Shown: one piece after another, positions 6,538 through 14,752 of the stretch
Layout of the letters: every line of letters starts with the position of its first letter
Numbering within the stretch: position 1 is the stretch's first letter
Assembly: GCF_024505145.1 (NCBI RefSeq)
Contig: NZ_JANIAA010000003.1
Span: 372,001 to 436,000 of the forward strand
From: Streptomyces rugosispiralis
GTDB taxonomy: Bacteria; Actinomycetota; Actinomycetes; Streptomycetales; Streptomycetaceae
Direction of reading: 5' to 3'
Length of the DNA stretch: 64,000 bases
Notes under the pieces: model-generated
What the model saw: only the letters and a program-made list of their open reading frames with translations
What the model was told of the DNA's origin: nothing
Databases searched by the model: none
Program-made: the position numbers and the translations under genes

Positions 6538-7967
6538 GCAATCAGCCGCTGAAGTTCTTCGCCTTCGACGTCGCCGCTCCCGCCCATCTGACCGCGGGTT
6601 CCTGGCGCGACCCGGAGGACGAGGGCCGGCGCTACACCGACGTGGGCTACTGGACCGACATGGCCCGGATGCTGGAGGACGCCTGCTTCGACGGCATCTT
6701 CTTCGCCGACACCGTCGGATATCACGATGTCTACGGCGGATCCCCCGACGCCGCGATGCGCGACGCCGCCCAGTTCCCGATCAACGACCCGGCTCTGATC
6801 GTCCCGGCGATGGCTTCGGTCACCCGCCACCTGGGCTTCGGCATCACCTCGTCCCTGACGTACGAGCAGCCGTACGCGCTGGCCCGCAAGTTCAGCACGC
6901 TGGACCATCTGACGGCGGGCCGGGTCGGCTGGAACATCGTCACCTCCTACAGCGAATCGGCCGCGCGCAACCTCGGGCTCGGTACGCAGATCCCGCACGA
7001 CAAGCGCTACGACATGGCGGACGAGTACCTGGAGGTCTGCTACAAGCTGTGGGAGAGCTCCTGGCAGGACGACGCGGTCATCCGCGACGCGGAAGCCGGT
7101 GCCTATCTCGATCCGCGGCGCATCCACCCCATCGGCCACAAGGGCACCTACTTCGAGGTCCCCGGCGTCCATCTGTGCCAGCCGTCGCCGCAGCGGACCC
7201 CCATGCTCTTCCAGGCCGGTGCCTCCTCGCGCGGCATGCTCTTCGCCGCGCGGAACGCCGAGGCGGTCTTCGTGAACACGATGACACCCGAACTCACCCG
7301 GCACGGCGTCGACCGGATCCGGGCCGCGGTCGCGGCGGCCGGACGTGACCCCGGGAGCGTCAAGATCCTCGCCCTGATCACCGTGATCGTGGCGCCCACC
7401 GACGCGCAGGCGCGGGCGAAGTACGAGCGCCACCTCGCGAACGTGAGCTACGAGGGCGCGCTGGCCCGGTACGCGGGCTGGACCGGGATCGACCTGAGCA
7501 CGCTGGACCCGGACCTGCCGCTCCAGTACGCGGACGTGGACGGCTCGCGCTCGCTGGTGGAGATGTTCTCCAGGGCGGACCCCACCCGGACCTGGACCTC
7601 CCGGCAGATCGCCGAGTTCATCGGCATCGGCGGCACCGGCGCGGTCATCGTCGGCTCCCCGCGGACCGTCGCCGCCGAACTGCGCACCTGGCGGGACAAG
7701 GCCGGCCTCGACGGATTCAACCTCAGCTACGCGACCAAGCCCGGCGGCTGGGCGGACTTCATCGAGCTGGCACTCCCCGAGCTGCGGCGGCAGGGCCTGG
7801 CCCGCGACGGCTACGACGAGCGGGCCACCACCCTGCGCGAGAGCTTCTACGGCGCGGGCCTACGCCGCACCCTGCCCGACCACCCGGCCTCCAGGATCCG
7901 CGCCGCGCGGCGCGCGGGCGACCAGCTTCCGGACGCCGTGAGCACACCCGTCGGCACACCGGTCTGA
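6534..7967 (+). CDS. NtaA/SnaA/DszA-type LLM flavin-dependent monooxygenase
   Basis: This 477-residue protein belongs to the longer NtaA/SnaA/DszA (and DmoA) branch of LLM monooxygenases. Marker segments are the N-terminal FFAFDVAAPAHLTAGSWRDP, KFSTLDHLTAGRVGWNIVTS, then YDMADEYLEVCYKLWESSW with an aromatic insert, and PMLFQAGASSRGMLFAA. Members oxidise compounds such as nitrilotriacetate, dibenzothiophene sulfone or dimethyl sulfide with FMNH2 from a partner reductase. GGAG lies six bases before the ATG. A flavin reductase gene follows at 8067 after about 100 bases and is the likely electron donor. The upstream palindrome points to control by the nearby IclR protein. The substrate is not known. 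Sulfur or amine chemistry is suggested by the neighbours. Confidence 0.87.
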   Translation: MSNQPLKFFAFDVAAPAHLTAGSWRDPEDEGRRYTDVGYWTDMARMLEDACFDGIFFADTVGYHDVYGGSPDAAMRDAAQFPINDPALIVPAMASVTRHLGFGITSSLTYEQPYALARKFSTLDHLTAGRVGWNIVTSYSESAARNLGLGTQIPHDKRYDMADEYLEVCYKLWESSWQDDAVIRDAEAGAYLDPRRIHPIGHKGTYFEVPGVHLCQPSPQRTPMLFQAGASSRGMLFAARNAEAVFVNTMTPELTRHGVDRIRAAVAAAGRDPGSVKILALITVIVAPTDAQARAKYERHLANVSYEGALARYAGWTGIDLSTLDPDLPLQYADVDGSRSLVEMFSRADPTRTWTSRQIAEFIGIGGTGAVIVGSPRTVAAELRTWRDKAGLDGFNLSYATKPGGWADFIELALPELRRQGLARDGYDERATTLRESFYGAGLRRTLPDHPASRIRAARRAGDQLPDAVSTPVGTPV

Positions 7968-7997
7968 TCCGTCGGCGCACGGCGGCCGCCCTCATCC

Positions 7998-8050
7998 GTA
8001 CCACCACGCCACCACGCCACCACCACGCCACCACCACATCGCCACCACAT
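7998..8050. repeat. CCACCACGCCAC-type simple repeat
   Basis: The gap between the monooxygenase and the flavin reductase holds an imperfect repeat of CCACCACGCCACCAC and CCACCACATCG units. No gene or clear terminator is visible in it. Confidence 0.8.
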
Positions 8051-8066
8051 CGAAGGGAGCATCACC

Positions 8067-8588
8067 ATGACCACCACCCCGACCACCGCCTCCGGCCGCC
8101 AACTCGACCAGGCGGACTTCCGGCACGTCATGTCCCACCTGCCCACCGGTGTGGTGGCGGTGACCGGCGTGGAGCCCGCCTCGGCGCGGCCCGTCGGCCT
8201 GATCGTCAGCACCTTCGCATCGCTCTCCCTCGACCCTCCGCTGGTCGCCTTCAGCATCGCCCGCACCTCCAGCAGCTGGCCCAAGATCCGCGGCGGCGGC
8301 CGGTTCAGCGCCAGCGTCCTCGCCGAGGGACAGGACGCGGTGTGCCGGTCGCTGTCCCGCAAGAGCGGCGAAAAGTTCGCCGATGTGCCCTGGCACCCCT
8401 CCCCCGACGGCGCCCCGCGCGTCAACGGCGCCGTCGCCTGGATCGACTGCGAACCGGAGCAGGAACTCGACGGCGGCGATCACGTCATCGTCGTCGCCCG
8501 CGTACTGCGCATGTCCACCGGTCCCGGCGAGCCCCTGGTCTTCCACAAGGGCAGGCTCGGCAGCTATCGGGACACGGTCGCCGCCTGA
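8067..8588 (+). CDS. Flavin reductase family protein
   Basis: The 173-residue protein has the split-barrel FMN-binding fold of flavin reductases. HVMSHLPTGVVAVTGV opens the domain. VGLIVSTFASLSLDPPLVAFSIARTSSSWPKI is the classic flavin-contacting stretch, and GGDHVIVVARVL and PLVFHKGRLGSY close it. These enzymes reduce free FMN or FAD with NAD(P)H and hand it to two-component monooxygenases. AAGGGAG stands nine bases before the ATG. The gene directly follows an NtaA-type LLM monooxygenase and is most likely its reductase partner. The two other LLM enzymes encoded upstream have no reductase of their own, so it may serve them too. The family assignment is clear; the partner assignment is inferred from position. 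Confidence 0.9.
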   Translation: MTTTPTTASGRQLDQADFRHVMSHLPTGVVAVTGVEPASARPVGLIVSTFASLSLDPPLVAFSIARTSSSWPKIRGGGRFSASVLAEGQDAVCRSLSRKSGEKFADVPWHPSPDGAPRVNGAVAWIDCEPEQELDGGDHVIVVARVLRMSTGPGEPLVFHKGRLGSYRDTVAA

Positions 8589-8592
8589 GCCG

Positions 8593-8640
8593 CCGGACAC
8601 CGGACACCGGACACCGGACACCGGACACCGGACACCGGAC
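8593..8640. repeat. 7-bp tandem repeat CCGGACA, almost seven copies
   Basis: CCGGACA is repeated six full times plus a partial copy, starting five bases after the flavin reductase stop codon. The unit is not a multiple of three. Confidence 0.95.
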
Positions 8641-8664
8641 GAGCTTGCCGGCCCCGGTCCCGGG

Positions 8665-8704
8665 CTACACCGCGATGAAAAAAATCGACGTGGTGTAGAT
8701 TTTT
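8665..8704 (+). promoter_or_regulatory. Composite dyad upstream of the SDR gene
   Basis: Two overlapping inverted repeats lie here. CTACACC (8665-8671) pairs with GGTGTAG (8692-8698), with inner arms CGAT and ATCG. AAAAATC (8680-8686) pairs with GATTTTT (8698-8704). The run of A and T is unusual for this genome. Position 60 bases before the SDR gene suggests a regulator site, possibly for the TetR protein encoded at 9764. Confidence 0.5.
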
Positions 8705-8765
8705 GAGAGGAGGGGCCGGAGTCTATGCGCGGCGCGACTGCCGCGGCCAAGGGATGTGAGCGGAT

Positions 8766-9617
8766 ATGAAGACCTTCCTGATCACCGGTGTGAGCAGTGG
8801 GCTCGGCCGGGCGTTCGCCGAGGGGGCGCTCGACGCGGGGCATACGGTGGTCGGCACCGTGCGCCGGGAAGCCGACCGGGAGGCGTTCGAGGCCCTGGCG
8901 CCGGGACGGGCCCATGCGCGGCGGCTGGATGTCACCGATGACGTGGCCGTACGCGCCGTGGTCGACGAGGTCGAGGCGGCCGTCGGTCCGCTCGACGTGG
9001 CCATCGCCAACGCCGGGTACGGCCTGGAGGGGATCTTCGAGGAGACACCGCTGTCGGCGGTCCGGGCACAGTTCGAGACCAATGTGTTCGGGGCCGCGGC
9101 GACACTGCAGGCCGTCCTCCCCCATATGCGCGAGCGGCGCGCGGGCCACCTGATGGCGGTGACCTCCATGGGCGGGCTGATGGCGGTGCCCGGGATGTCG
9201 GCCTACTGCGGCAGCAAGTTCGCGCTCGAGGGCATGCTCGAGAGCATCCGTAAGGAGGTCGCCGCGTTCGGCATCCATGTCACGGCCGTCGAACCCGGCT
9301 CGTTCCGTACGGACTGGGCGGGCCGGTCGATGACCCGCGCGGAGCGGACCATCGCCGACTACGACGCGCTGTTCACACCGATCCGCGAGGCGCGGATAGC
9401 GGCCAGCGGCAACCAGTTGGGCGACCCGCGGAAGGCCGCCGAGGCGCTGCTGCACATCCTCGACGTCCCCGAGCCCCCCGGCCACCTGGTGCTGGGCTCG
9501 GACGCGCTGCGCCTGGTCGCGGCGGCCCGGCAGGCGGTGGACGACGACATCCGCGATTGGGAGAAGCTGTCGCGGACGACGGACTTCCCCGACGGAGCGC
9601 AGATCACCAGCGCGTGA
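8766..9617 (+). CDS. SDR family oxidoreductase
   Basis: The 283-residue protein is a classical short-chain dehydrogenase. The cofactor motif TGVSSGLGRAF lies at residues 7-17, the NAG motif is in AIANAGYG, the catalytic Ser in VTSMGG, and the catalytic Tyr and Lys in SAYCGSKFALEG. An LDVTDD segment contacts the adenine side. Members of this subgroup reduce or oxidise ketones and alcohols with NAD(P). The C-terminal extension beyond about 240 residues is common in the group annotated as oxidoreductase/SDR in Streptomyces. A strong dyad lies upstream, and a TetR regulator follows in the same direction, probably controlling the gene. No substrate can be assigned from sequence. Confidence 0.9.
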   Translation: MKTFLITGVSSGLGRAFAEGALDAGHTVVGTVRREADREAFEALAPGRAHARRLDVTDDVAVRAVVDEVEAAVGPLDVAIANAGYGLEGIFEETPLSAVRAQFETNVFGAAATLQAVLPHMRERRAGHLMAVTSMGGLMAVPGMSAYCGSKFALEGMLESIRKEVAAFGIHVTAVEPGSFRTDWAGRSMTRAERTIADYDALFTPIREARIAASGNQLGDPRKAAEALLHILDVPEPPGHLVLGSDALRLVAAARQAVDDDIRDWEKLSRTTDFPDGAQITSA

Positions 9618-9658
9618 ACCCGCTGCCGGACAAGGACGAGGGCCACACCTCGCCCCCC

Positions 9659-9701
9659 GGGCGTCCTGGACCCTGGGGCCCCGGGCGTCCTGGACCCTGT
9701 C
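9659..9701. repeat. Direct repeat GGGCGTCCTGGACCCTG, two copies
   Basis: GGGCGTCCTGGACCCTG occurs twice between the SDR gene and the TetR gene, separated by a short GC-rich spacer. No coding function is seen. Confidence 0.75.
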
Positions 9702-9763
9702 CTTGGTCCTGGTCCGGCGGAAGTACAGTGCTCGCAAGAGCGAGCCGATCAGGGGAGATCACC

Positions 9764-10360
9764 GTGGGAAGGCGCAGCGCCGCCCCGAGAAAGGGAGACC
9801 TGCGCGAGCAGGCCCTCCTGGACGCCGCCGAGGCGCTGCTCGAGCACACCGGCCTCGAGGAGTTGACGGTCGAGGCGATCGCCAAAGGCGCCGGGATCTC
9901 CCGTGGCTCCCTCTACTTCTACTTCGGCAACAAGCACGAGGTCCTCGCCGCCCTCGTCGAGCGCACCCTGCGCACCATCCGGGCCGCGGCCGACAGTACG
10001 GCGCAGGACGCGACGTCCCCACCCGTCGAGGTGATGGAGCGGGCCGTGCACGGCGTGGAGCGGGTCTGGCGCGAGCACGGCACCGTCATGCGGGCGGCGG
10101 TGGACTACTCCGCGCTGCACCCGGTCATCGGAGCCGCCTGGAACGACACGGTCGACGCCTTCGCCCGCACCATGACCCAGGTGCTGGCGCGGGCGGGGAT
10201 CCCCGACGGGAGCGGCCCGGACGGAGCCGCCGCGCTCGCCCACGCACTGTGCTGGCTGACGGAACGGACCTTCTACCGCGCCGCCTGCTCCCCCGAGAAG
10301 GACTACTCCGCCGCGACCGCGACCACCGTCGCCATCTGGCGTCGCGTCATGAGCAACTGA
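9764..10360 (+). CDS. TetR/AcrR family transcriptional regulator
   Basis: The chosen start is the GTG at 9764, with AGGGGAG seven bases upstream, giving 198 residues. The long in-frame extension upstream is Pro/Gly-rich low complexity and was dropped. Residues 12-60 form the TetR helix-turn-helix: REQALLDAAEALLEHTGLEELTVEAIAKGAGISRGSLYFYFGNKHEVLAALVERTL. The rest is an all-helical ligand and dimer domain resembling EthR-like regulators. The gene follows an SDR oxidoreductase on the same strand. The AT-rich dyad upstream of the SDR gene is a plausible target, which would make this a self-contained repressor-enzyme pair. The ligand is unknown. Confidence 0.88.
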   Translation: MGRRSAAPRKGDLREQALLDAAEALLEHTGLEELTVEAIAKGAGISRGSLYFYFGNKHEVLAALVERTLRTIRAAADSTAQDATSPPVEVMERAVHGVERVWREHGTVMRAAVDYSALHPVIGAAWNDTVDAFARTMTQVLARAGIPDGSGPDGAAALAHALCWLTERTFYRAACSPEKDYSAATATTVAIWRRVMSN

Positions 10361-10430
10361 CGCGACCGTAAACCCGGCGCGGCCGACGTCACCCTGTGCC
10401 CCGCCGCCGTGGCCAGCGGCAACTCCTGAA

Positions 10431-10456
10431 GAATCGAACACGAACCACGATTCGTG
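10431..10456. promoter_or_regulatory. Nested inverted repeats upstream of the sigma factor gene
   Basis: GAATCG (10431-10436) pairs with CGATTC (10448-10453), and CACGAA (10439-10444) pairs with TTCGTG (10451-10456). They lie in the otherwise gene-free stretch 10361-10630. A regulator site or RNA hairpin is possible. I see no clear SigB-type (GTTT...GGGTA) promoter, only a weak GTTT-N15-GGCTAG match near 10467. Confidence 0.4.
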
Positions 10457-10630
10457 AATTCATTGGTTTGAGCTGCGTGGCCCTGGCTAGAAGAGTCAGT
10501 GACCAAGGTGCTTCGGAAGGCAGGCACACCTGGCGGGAGGCGCGTGCCGCGCGCTGTGAGCCCCAGATGTGCCATGTCGGCCTCCCGCTCCGCTGGACAG
10601 CGAACCGAGCAGGGAGAGAAGAGGACCTTG

Positions 10631-11449
10631 ATGAGCGCCACGTGTTCAGGCGTCCGCCGCCACGACGACACTCCTGACACCGCGGCCGGCTTCGAGCGGC
10701 TGGCGTCCCTGCCCAAGGGACCCGAGCGGGAGGCACTGGCCGAGAAGCTGGTCGAGGCATGGCTGCCGATGGCCCACCGCCTCGCCCGCCGCTACCGCAA
10801 CCGCGGAGAGAATCTGGAGGACTTGGAGCAGGTCGCCGCCCTGGGCCTGGTCAAGGCCGTCGAACGTTACGACCCCCAACGCGGCGGCGCCTTCCAGCCC
10901 TACGCCATCCCGACGATCGTCGGGGAGCTCAAGCGGTACTTCCGCGACTGCGCTTGGGACCTCCACGTCCCCCGGCGGGTGCAGGAGCTGCGCAACAGGG
11001 TCCGCGCCACCATTCAGGACCTCGCCGCGGCCGAAGGCACCGACCGCTCCCCGACCGTGGCCCGGGTCGCCGAGGCCGCCGACATGAGCGAGGAGGACGT
11101 CGTCGCCGGGATGGAGGCCATCGACAGCTTCCGGTCCCTGTCCCTGGACGCCGAACTCGCCGGCGCGGACGACGGCTACTCGCTGGCCGACACCCTCGGC
11201 CGGTCCGAGACCCGCTACGACACCGTCCTCGCCCGGGAATCGGTCAAGCCGTGCCTGAACCGGCTCCCTGAGCGGGAGCAGCACATCCTGTATCTGCGGT
11301 TCTTCCGCGATATGACCCAGGCCGGCATCGCCGAGGAGCTGGGCATCTCCCAGATGCACGTCTCCCGCCTCATCTCCCGAAGCTGCGCCCGGATCCGCAG
11401 CCAGGTCGAGACCGAGCCCCGGCCCGACCGGATCCCGGTCCACGCATAG
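10631..11449 (+). CDS. RNA polymerase sigma factor, SigB/SigF/SigG family
   Basis: The start ATG at 10631 has AGAGG seven bases upstream and gives 272 residues, usual for Streptomyces stress sigma factors. Region 2 is clear (LVEAWLPMAHRLARRYRNRGENLEDLEQVAALGLVKAVERYDP, then FQPYAIPTIVGELKRYFRD). Region 3 follows (VPRRVQELRNRVRATIQDL). Region 4 holds the -35 recognition helix (LPEREQHILYLRFFRDMTQAGIAEELGISQMHVSRLISR). Such factors direct general-stress and differentiation genes and are usually held by an anti-sigma factor; none is encoded next to it. A DUF5133 gene follows 64 bases downstream. Streptomyces carry many paralogues, so the individual name cannot be given. Confidence 0.92.
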   Translation: MSATCSGVRRHDDTPDTAAGFERLASLPKGPEREALAEKLVEAWLPMAHRLARRYRNRGENLEDLEQVAALGLVKAVERYDPQRGGAFQPYAIPTIVGELKRYFRDCAWDLHVPRRVQELRNRVRATIQDLAAAEGTDRSPTVARVAEAADMSEEDVVAGMEAIDSFRSLSLDAELAGADDGYSLADTLGRSETRYDTVLARESVKPCLNRLPEREQHILYLRFFRDMTQAGIAEELGISQMHVSRLISRSCARIRSQVETEPRPDRIPVHA

Positions 11450-11513
11450 CAACGCCCCGCCCCGCCCCAGTCCCCGTCCCCGTCCCCGTCCCCAGGACAA
11501 GAAGGAGCCTGCC

Positions 11514-11744
11514 ATGCTGATGGCCCACCCCGCCGTGCTGACCGACCTCATCCAGCAGTACGAGACCCTCCGCATGCTGCACGCCGAGAACGGCAGCCCG
11601 GAGGCGCGGCAGCGGCTCGCCGACGTCGCGTACACGCTGTGCGTCGTCACCGGCACCCGGGACATCGACGCCGCTCTGATCGCCGCCCGGCACCAGCTCC
11701 CCGGCGCCCACCCCGAGGACGACTCCCTCGTCCCCAGCGCCTGA
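11514..11744 (+). CDS. DUF5133 domain-containing small protein
   Basis: The 76-residue protein (MLMAHPAVLTDLIQQYETLRMLHAENGSPEARQRL, then DVAYTLCVVTGTRDIDAALIAARHQL) matches the DUF5133 family as I recall it, a small helical actinobacterial protein of unknown function. AAGGAG lies seven bases before the ATG. It follows the SigB-like sigma factor gene in the same direction with a short GTCCCC repeat between, so the two are probably co-transcribed. Function in the stress response is only inferred from this pairing. The 3' end, including the TGA stop, lies inside the first unit of a 17-bp tandem repeat. Confidence 0.85.
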   Translation: MLMAHPAVLTDLIQQYETLRMLHAENGSPEARQRLADVAYTLCVVTGTRDIDAALIAARHQLPGAHPEDDSLVPSA

Positions 11745-11795
11745 GAGGCCTCGGCGCCTGAGAGGCCCCAGCGCCTGAGAGGCCTCGGCGCCTGA
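11739..11795. repeat. 17-bp tandem repeat spanning the DUF5133 stop codon
   Basis: Units of the form AGCGCCTGAGAGGCCTC follow one another three times and then part of a fourth. The first copy contains the TGA stop of the DUF5133 gene, and every full copy carries the same TGA. Confidence 0.9.
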
Positions 11796-11844
11796 TCTTC
11801 CCGGCCGGGGCGATGTCGGCGCGGCGCCCCTCGGTGGAACGGTT

Positions 11845-12846
11845 TCAGTCCGCCAGGGCCTCGCGGTAGACCGCCGGATCGACATTGCCGCCCGATGCCA
11901 CGAGCGCCACGACCTTGCCCCGGACGTCCACCTTCCCGGACAGCAGGGCCGCCAGGGACGCGGCGCCGCCCGGCTCGACCACGAGCTTGAGGAGGCGGTG
12001 GGCGGTGCCCATGGCGGCCAGGACCTCCTGGTCGGTGACGGTCAGGCCGGTCACGTCGTGGTGGCGGAGGACGGCCAGGGGGCGGGCACCGGCCGCCGGG
12101 CCGGAGAGGGCGTCCATGAGGCCGTCCGGCGGGTGGGGGTTGGCGCATACGCGGCCGGTGGCGAGGGACCGGGCCATCTTGTCGAAGCCCGCGGGTTCGA
12201 CGATGTGGTTCGCGAGGCCGGGGAACGCGTCGTCGAGCGCGGTGATCACACCGGCGGCGAGCCCGCCGCCACTGCAGTTCACCAGCACCGTGTCCGGGGT
12301 CAGTCCCAGTTCGCGCGCCTGCTCGGCGATCTCCAGGCCGACGGTGCCCTGCCCGGCCATGACGCGGGGGTCGTCGAAGGGCGGGATCAGCGTCATCCCG
12401 CGCGCATCGAGGATCTTCCGGGCGACCTCTTCCCGGTCCTCGGTCCCCGGGTCGTACAGGACCGTCTCGGCGCCCCACCAGCGGCAGTTGTCGACCTTGA
12501 TACGCGGGGCGGTGCTCGGCATGACGATGACCGCGGGGCACCCGGCGAGCCGCGCCGCCGCGGCCACGCCCTGCCCGTGGTTACCGGCGGAGTAGGCCAC
12601 GATCCCGGCGCGGCGGGCGTCCTCGTCCAGGGTGAGCAGCGCGTTGAGCGCCCCGCGCAGCTTGAACGAGCCGGTCAGCTGGAGACATTCGGCCTTGACC
12701 AGAACGCGGGCGCCGACGAGTTCGTCCAGCATCGGGGAGCTGAGCAGGGGCGTCCGGACCACATGGCCGGTCAGGCGCCGCGCGGCCGCGTGGATGGCGT
12801 CGATGCCGAAGCCGGGCACGGCGCCGTCGGCGTGGATGTCGGACAA
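11845..12846 (-). CDS. Serine/threonine dehydratase (PLP-dependent)
   Basis: The 333-residue protein is a fold-type II PLP enzyme. Lys62 in LTGSFKLRGAL is the cofactor lysine. SAGNHGQGVAAAARL contacts the substrate carboxylate, and CSGGGLAAG is the phosphate-binding glycine loop. The family deaminates L-threonine or L-serine to the 2-oxoacid and ammonia. The length is that of the catabolic form, without the ACT regulatory domain of biosynthetic IlvA. Some relatives act on other hydroxy-amino acids or as racemases, so the substrate remains open. The ATG at 2846+10000 is followed by a poorly conserved leader of about 12 residues. It lies alone, leftward, downstream of a WYL regulator on the same strand with a 193-base gap. 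Confidence 0.9.
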   Translation of the reverse strand: MSDIHADGAVPGFGIDAIHAAARRLTGHVVRTPLLSSPMLDELVGARVLVKAECLQLTGSFKLRGALNALLTLDEDARRAGIVAYSAGNHGQGVAAAARLAGCPAVIVMPSTAPRIKVDNCRWWGAETVLYDPGTEDREEVARKILDARGMTLIPPFDDPRVMAGQGTVGLEIAEQARELGLTPDTVLVNCSGGGLAAGVITALDDAFPGLANHIVEPAGFDKMARSLATGRVCANPHPPDGLMDALSGPAAGARPLAVLRHHDVTGLTVTDQEVLAAMGTAHRLLKLVVEPGGAASLAALLSGKVDVRGKVVALVASGGNVDPAVYREALAD

Positions 12847-13039
12847 CGGTGGTGTCCTCTCGCTGAAGGTCCTTGCCCCGTGGATAGCCGACCGGCACGG
12901 CCGCGGTCAATGTGGCGCATCGGCTCCGCCGCACGGGCGGCCACCGCGTCCGTCCAGACCTTGGTTCCGCGACGCGGTCGGCACCGCGCCCTCCGCGTAC
13001 CGGCGGACCTTCCAGCGGACCCTCGGGCGTCCCGGAACG

Positions 13040-13756
13040 TCACGCCACGCCGTGCGGGGCGCGGCCGAAGTCGGTGGTCAGCCAGTGCTCGATGGACTCA
13101 TCGGGGAACGCGTGCGGCCGGTAGGTGCCCGCCACGCGGGAGATATCGGTGATCCGGTCGAGGCGAAAGGCGCGCCAGTCGTCCCGGTCGGCGTCGAACG
13201 CCACGAGGTACCAGTGTCCGGCGCGCAGGAAGTGGCGGTACGGCTCGACCAGGCGGGTGGAGGCGCGGCCGCGCTGGTCGGTGTAGTGGAAGCGGAGTCT
13301 GCCGTCCTCGGCCACCGCGTCGGCGATCACACCGACGGTCGCCGCCGAGACCACGGCGCCGGGCTGCTGGAGCACCTCGGTGGCCAGGTCGGTGGCGGCC
13401 GCGCGGCGTCGCAGTGGGCGGGGCAGCACTTGGTCCAGTTTGAGCAGCGCGCTCGAGGCGACCGCCTCCCCGGGGAGGAAGGCGCGGATCAGATGCAGCC
13501 CGGCCACCAGCGCGGTGATCTCGTCGGCGGTGAACAGCAGCGGCGGAATCCTGGTCCCGGGGCTCAGCCGATAGGCGCTGCCCGGTCCCGGGCGGGCCTC
13601 GACGGTGTACCCGAGGCGGCGCAGCCGCTGGGCGTCGCGGCGCACGGTGCGGACGCTCGTGCCGAGCCGTTCGGCCAGCTCGGTGGCCGTCCACTCGCCC
13701 CCTGACTGGAGCAGCGTGAGCATGGTCAAGGTCCTGATCGTCGGATCGAGCTCCAT
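13040..13756 (-). CDS. WYL-domain (YafY/DeoR-HTH type) transcriptional regulator
   Basis: The 238-residue protein starts with a winged helix (RTLTMLTLLQSGGEWTATELAERLGTSVRTVRRDAQRLRRLGYTVEARPGPGSAYRL). The C-terminal WYL-type ligand domain is seen in GRLRFHYTDQRGRASTRLVEPYRHFLRAGHWYLVAFDADRDDWRAFRLDRI, with the usual HWYLVAF strand. It is shorter than many WYL proteins (about 320 residues) but has both domains. WYL domains are known to sense nucleic acids or small ligands. The gene is divergent from an NmrA-like NAD(P)-binding gene with only 86 bases between, the typical arrangement of a regulator with its target in Streptomyces. Confidence 0.88.
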   Translation of the reverse strand: MELDPTIRTLTMLTLLQSGGEWTATELAERLGTSVRTVRRDAQRLRRLGYTVEARPGPGSAYRLSPGTRIPPLLFTADEITALVAGLHLIRAFLPGEAVASSALLKLDQVLPRPLRRRAAATDLATEVLQQPGAVVSAATVGVIADAVAEDGRLRFHYTDQRGRASTRLVEPYRHFLRAGHWYLVAFDADRDDWRAFRLDRITDISRVAGTYRPHAFPDESIEHWLTTDFGRAPHGVA

Positions 13757-13842
13757 GCCCTCAGCCTTCCAGGAGAGGAGGACAGGTTCGGGCCGCCTCG
13801 GTACCTAGGGTGCGGTCGAGCCATCGACGAGAGGAAGCCACC

Positions 13843-14727
13843 ATGCGGATCGCCGTCACCACCCCGACCGGGAACGTCGGCCGCCATGTCGTCGCCACAC
13901 TGGTCCGCGCCGGGGTCCGGCCGCGTGTCCTGCTGCGCGACCCCGGGCGGCTGGCGCCCGAGGTCCGGGACGAGGTGGAGGCGGTGCCGGTCGACCAGTA
14001 CGACGCCGACGCGGTGGCGGCCGCCACCCGCGATATCGACGCGCTGTTCTGGGTGAACCCGACCAGCGGCCACGGGGATCCCCTCGCCGAATACGCCCGC
14101 GCCACCGGCGGCGTGGTGCGCGCCGTCACCGAGAACCGGATCGGCCGGGTGGTGTTCCAGAGCAGCGTCGGCGCCGAGAAGCGCCACGGCGCCGGTGAGA
14201 TCGACGGACTGGCACGGACCGAGATCGCTCTGGACGGCACCGGCGTCGATGTCACCCATCTGCGCTGCGGCTACTTCTTCACCAATCTCGAATTCGAGCT
14301 CGACGCCCTGCGCGCCGGCGCCCTCCAGGTGATCCTGCCGCTCGACCAGCCCATGGCGTGGGTGGCGCCACGCGATATCGCCGAGGTCGCCGCCACCCGG
14401 CTGCTGTCCCCCGTCTGGTCCGGCCGGTGCGTACAGGCCGTTCACGGGCCCGCCGACCTCACCTGGCGGCAGGTCGGCGACATCCTCACCGCCGCCATCG
14501 GCCGGCCGGTCGCCGTCGAGCGGATCACCGACGACGCCATGCGTGCGCGACTCCGCCGGGCGGGGATGGCCGAGAGCCTGGTCGAGGCCGTGCTCGGCAT
14601 GTCGACCGGCCTACGCGAGGACTTCGTACCAGAACAGCCCCGCACCCTCCGGACCACCACCCCGACCACCCTCGCCGCCTGGGCCTACGCCCATCTGCGA
14701 CACCGGATCGCCGACGGCATCTCGTAA
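13843..14727 (+). CDS. NmrA/NAD(P)-binding atypical SDR family protein
   Basis: The start ATG at 13843 has AGAGGAAG upstream and gives 294 residues. The N-terminus MRIAVTTPTGNVGRHVVATLVRAG carries the TGxxGxxG cofactor loop of atypical SDRs. The segments RVVFQSSVGAEK and YFFTNLEFELDALRAG, and the C-terminal helices, fit the NmrA-like/NAD(P)H azoreductase group, which often lacks a full catalytic Tyr-Lys pair and may be a redox sensor or quinone reductase. It is divergent from a WYL regulator 86 bases away, which probably controls it. The function beyond nucleotide binding is not certain. Confidence 0.85.
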   Translation: MRIAVTTPTGNVGRHVVATLVRAGVRPRVLLRDPGRLAPEVRDEVEAVPVDQYDADAVAAATRDIDALFWVNPTSGHGDPLAEYARATGGVVRAVTENRIGRVVFQSSVGAEKRHGAGEIDGLARTEIALDGTGVDVTHLRCGYFFTNLEFELDALRAGALQVILPLDQPMAWVAPRDIAEVAATRLLSPVWSGRCVQAVHGPADLTWRQVGDILTAAIGRPVAVERITDDAMRARLRRAGMAESLVEAVLGMSTGLREDFVPEQPRTLRTTTPTTLAAWAYAHLRHRIADGIS

Positions 14728-14752
14728 GCGATCCGCGGGCCGTCCTCGGTGG

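Noticed and set aside
10466..10490. Possible SigB-type promoter before the sigma factor gene
   Set aside because: GTTT with GGCTAG after 15 bases only partly fits GNNT-N14-16-GGGTA(C/T), so it is not listed as a promoter.
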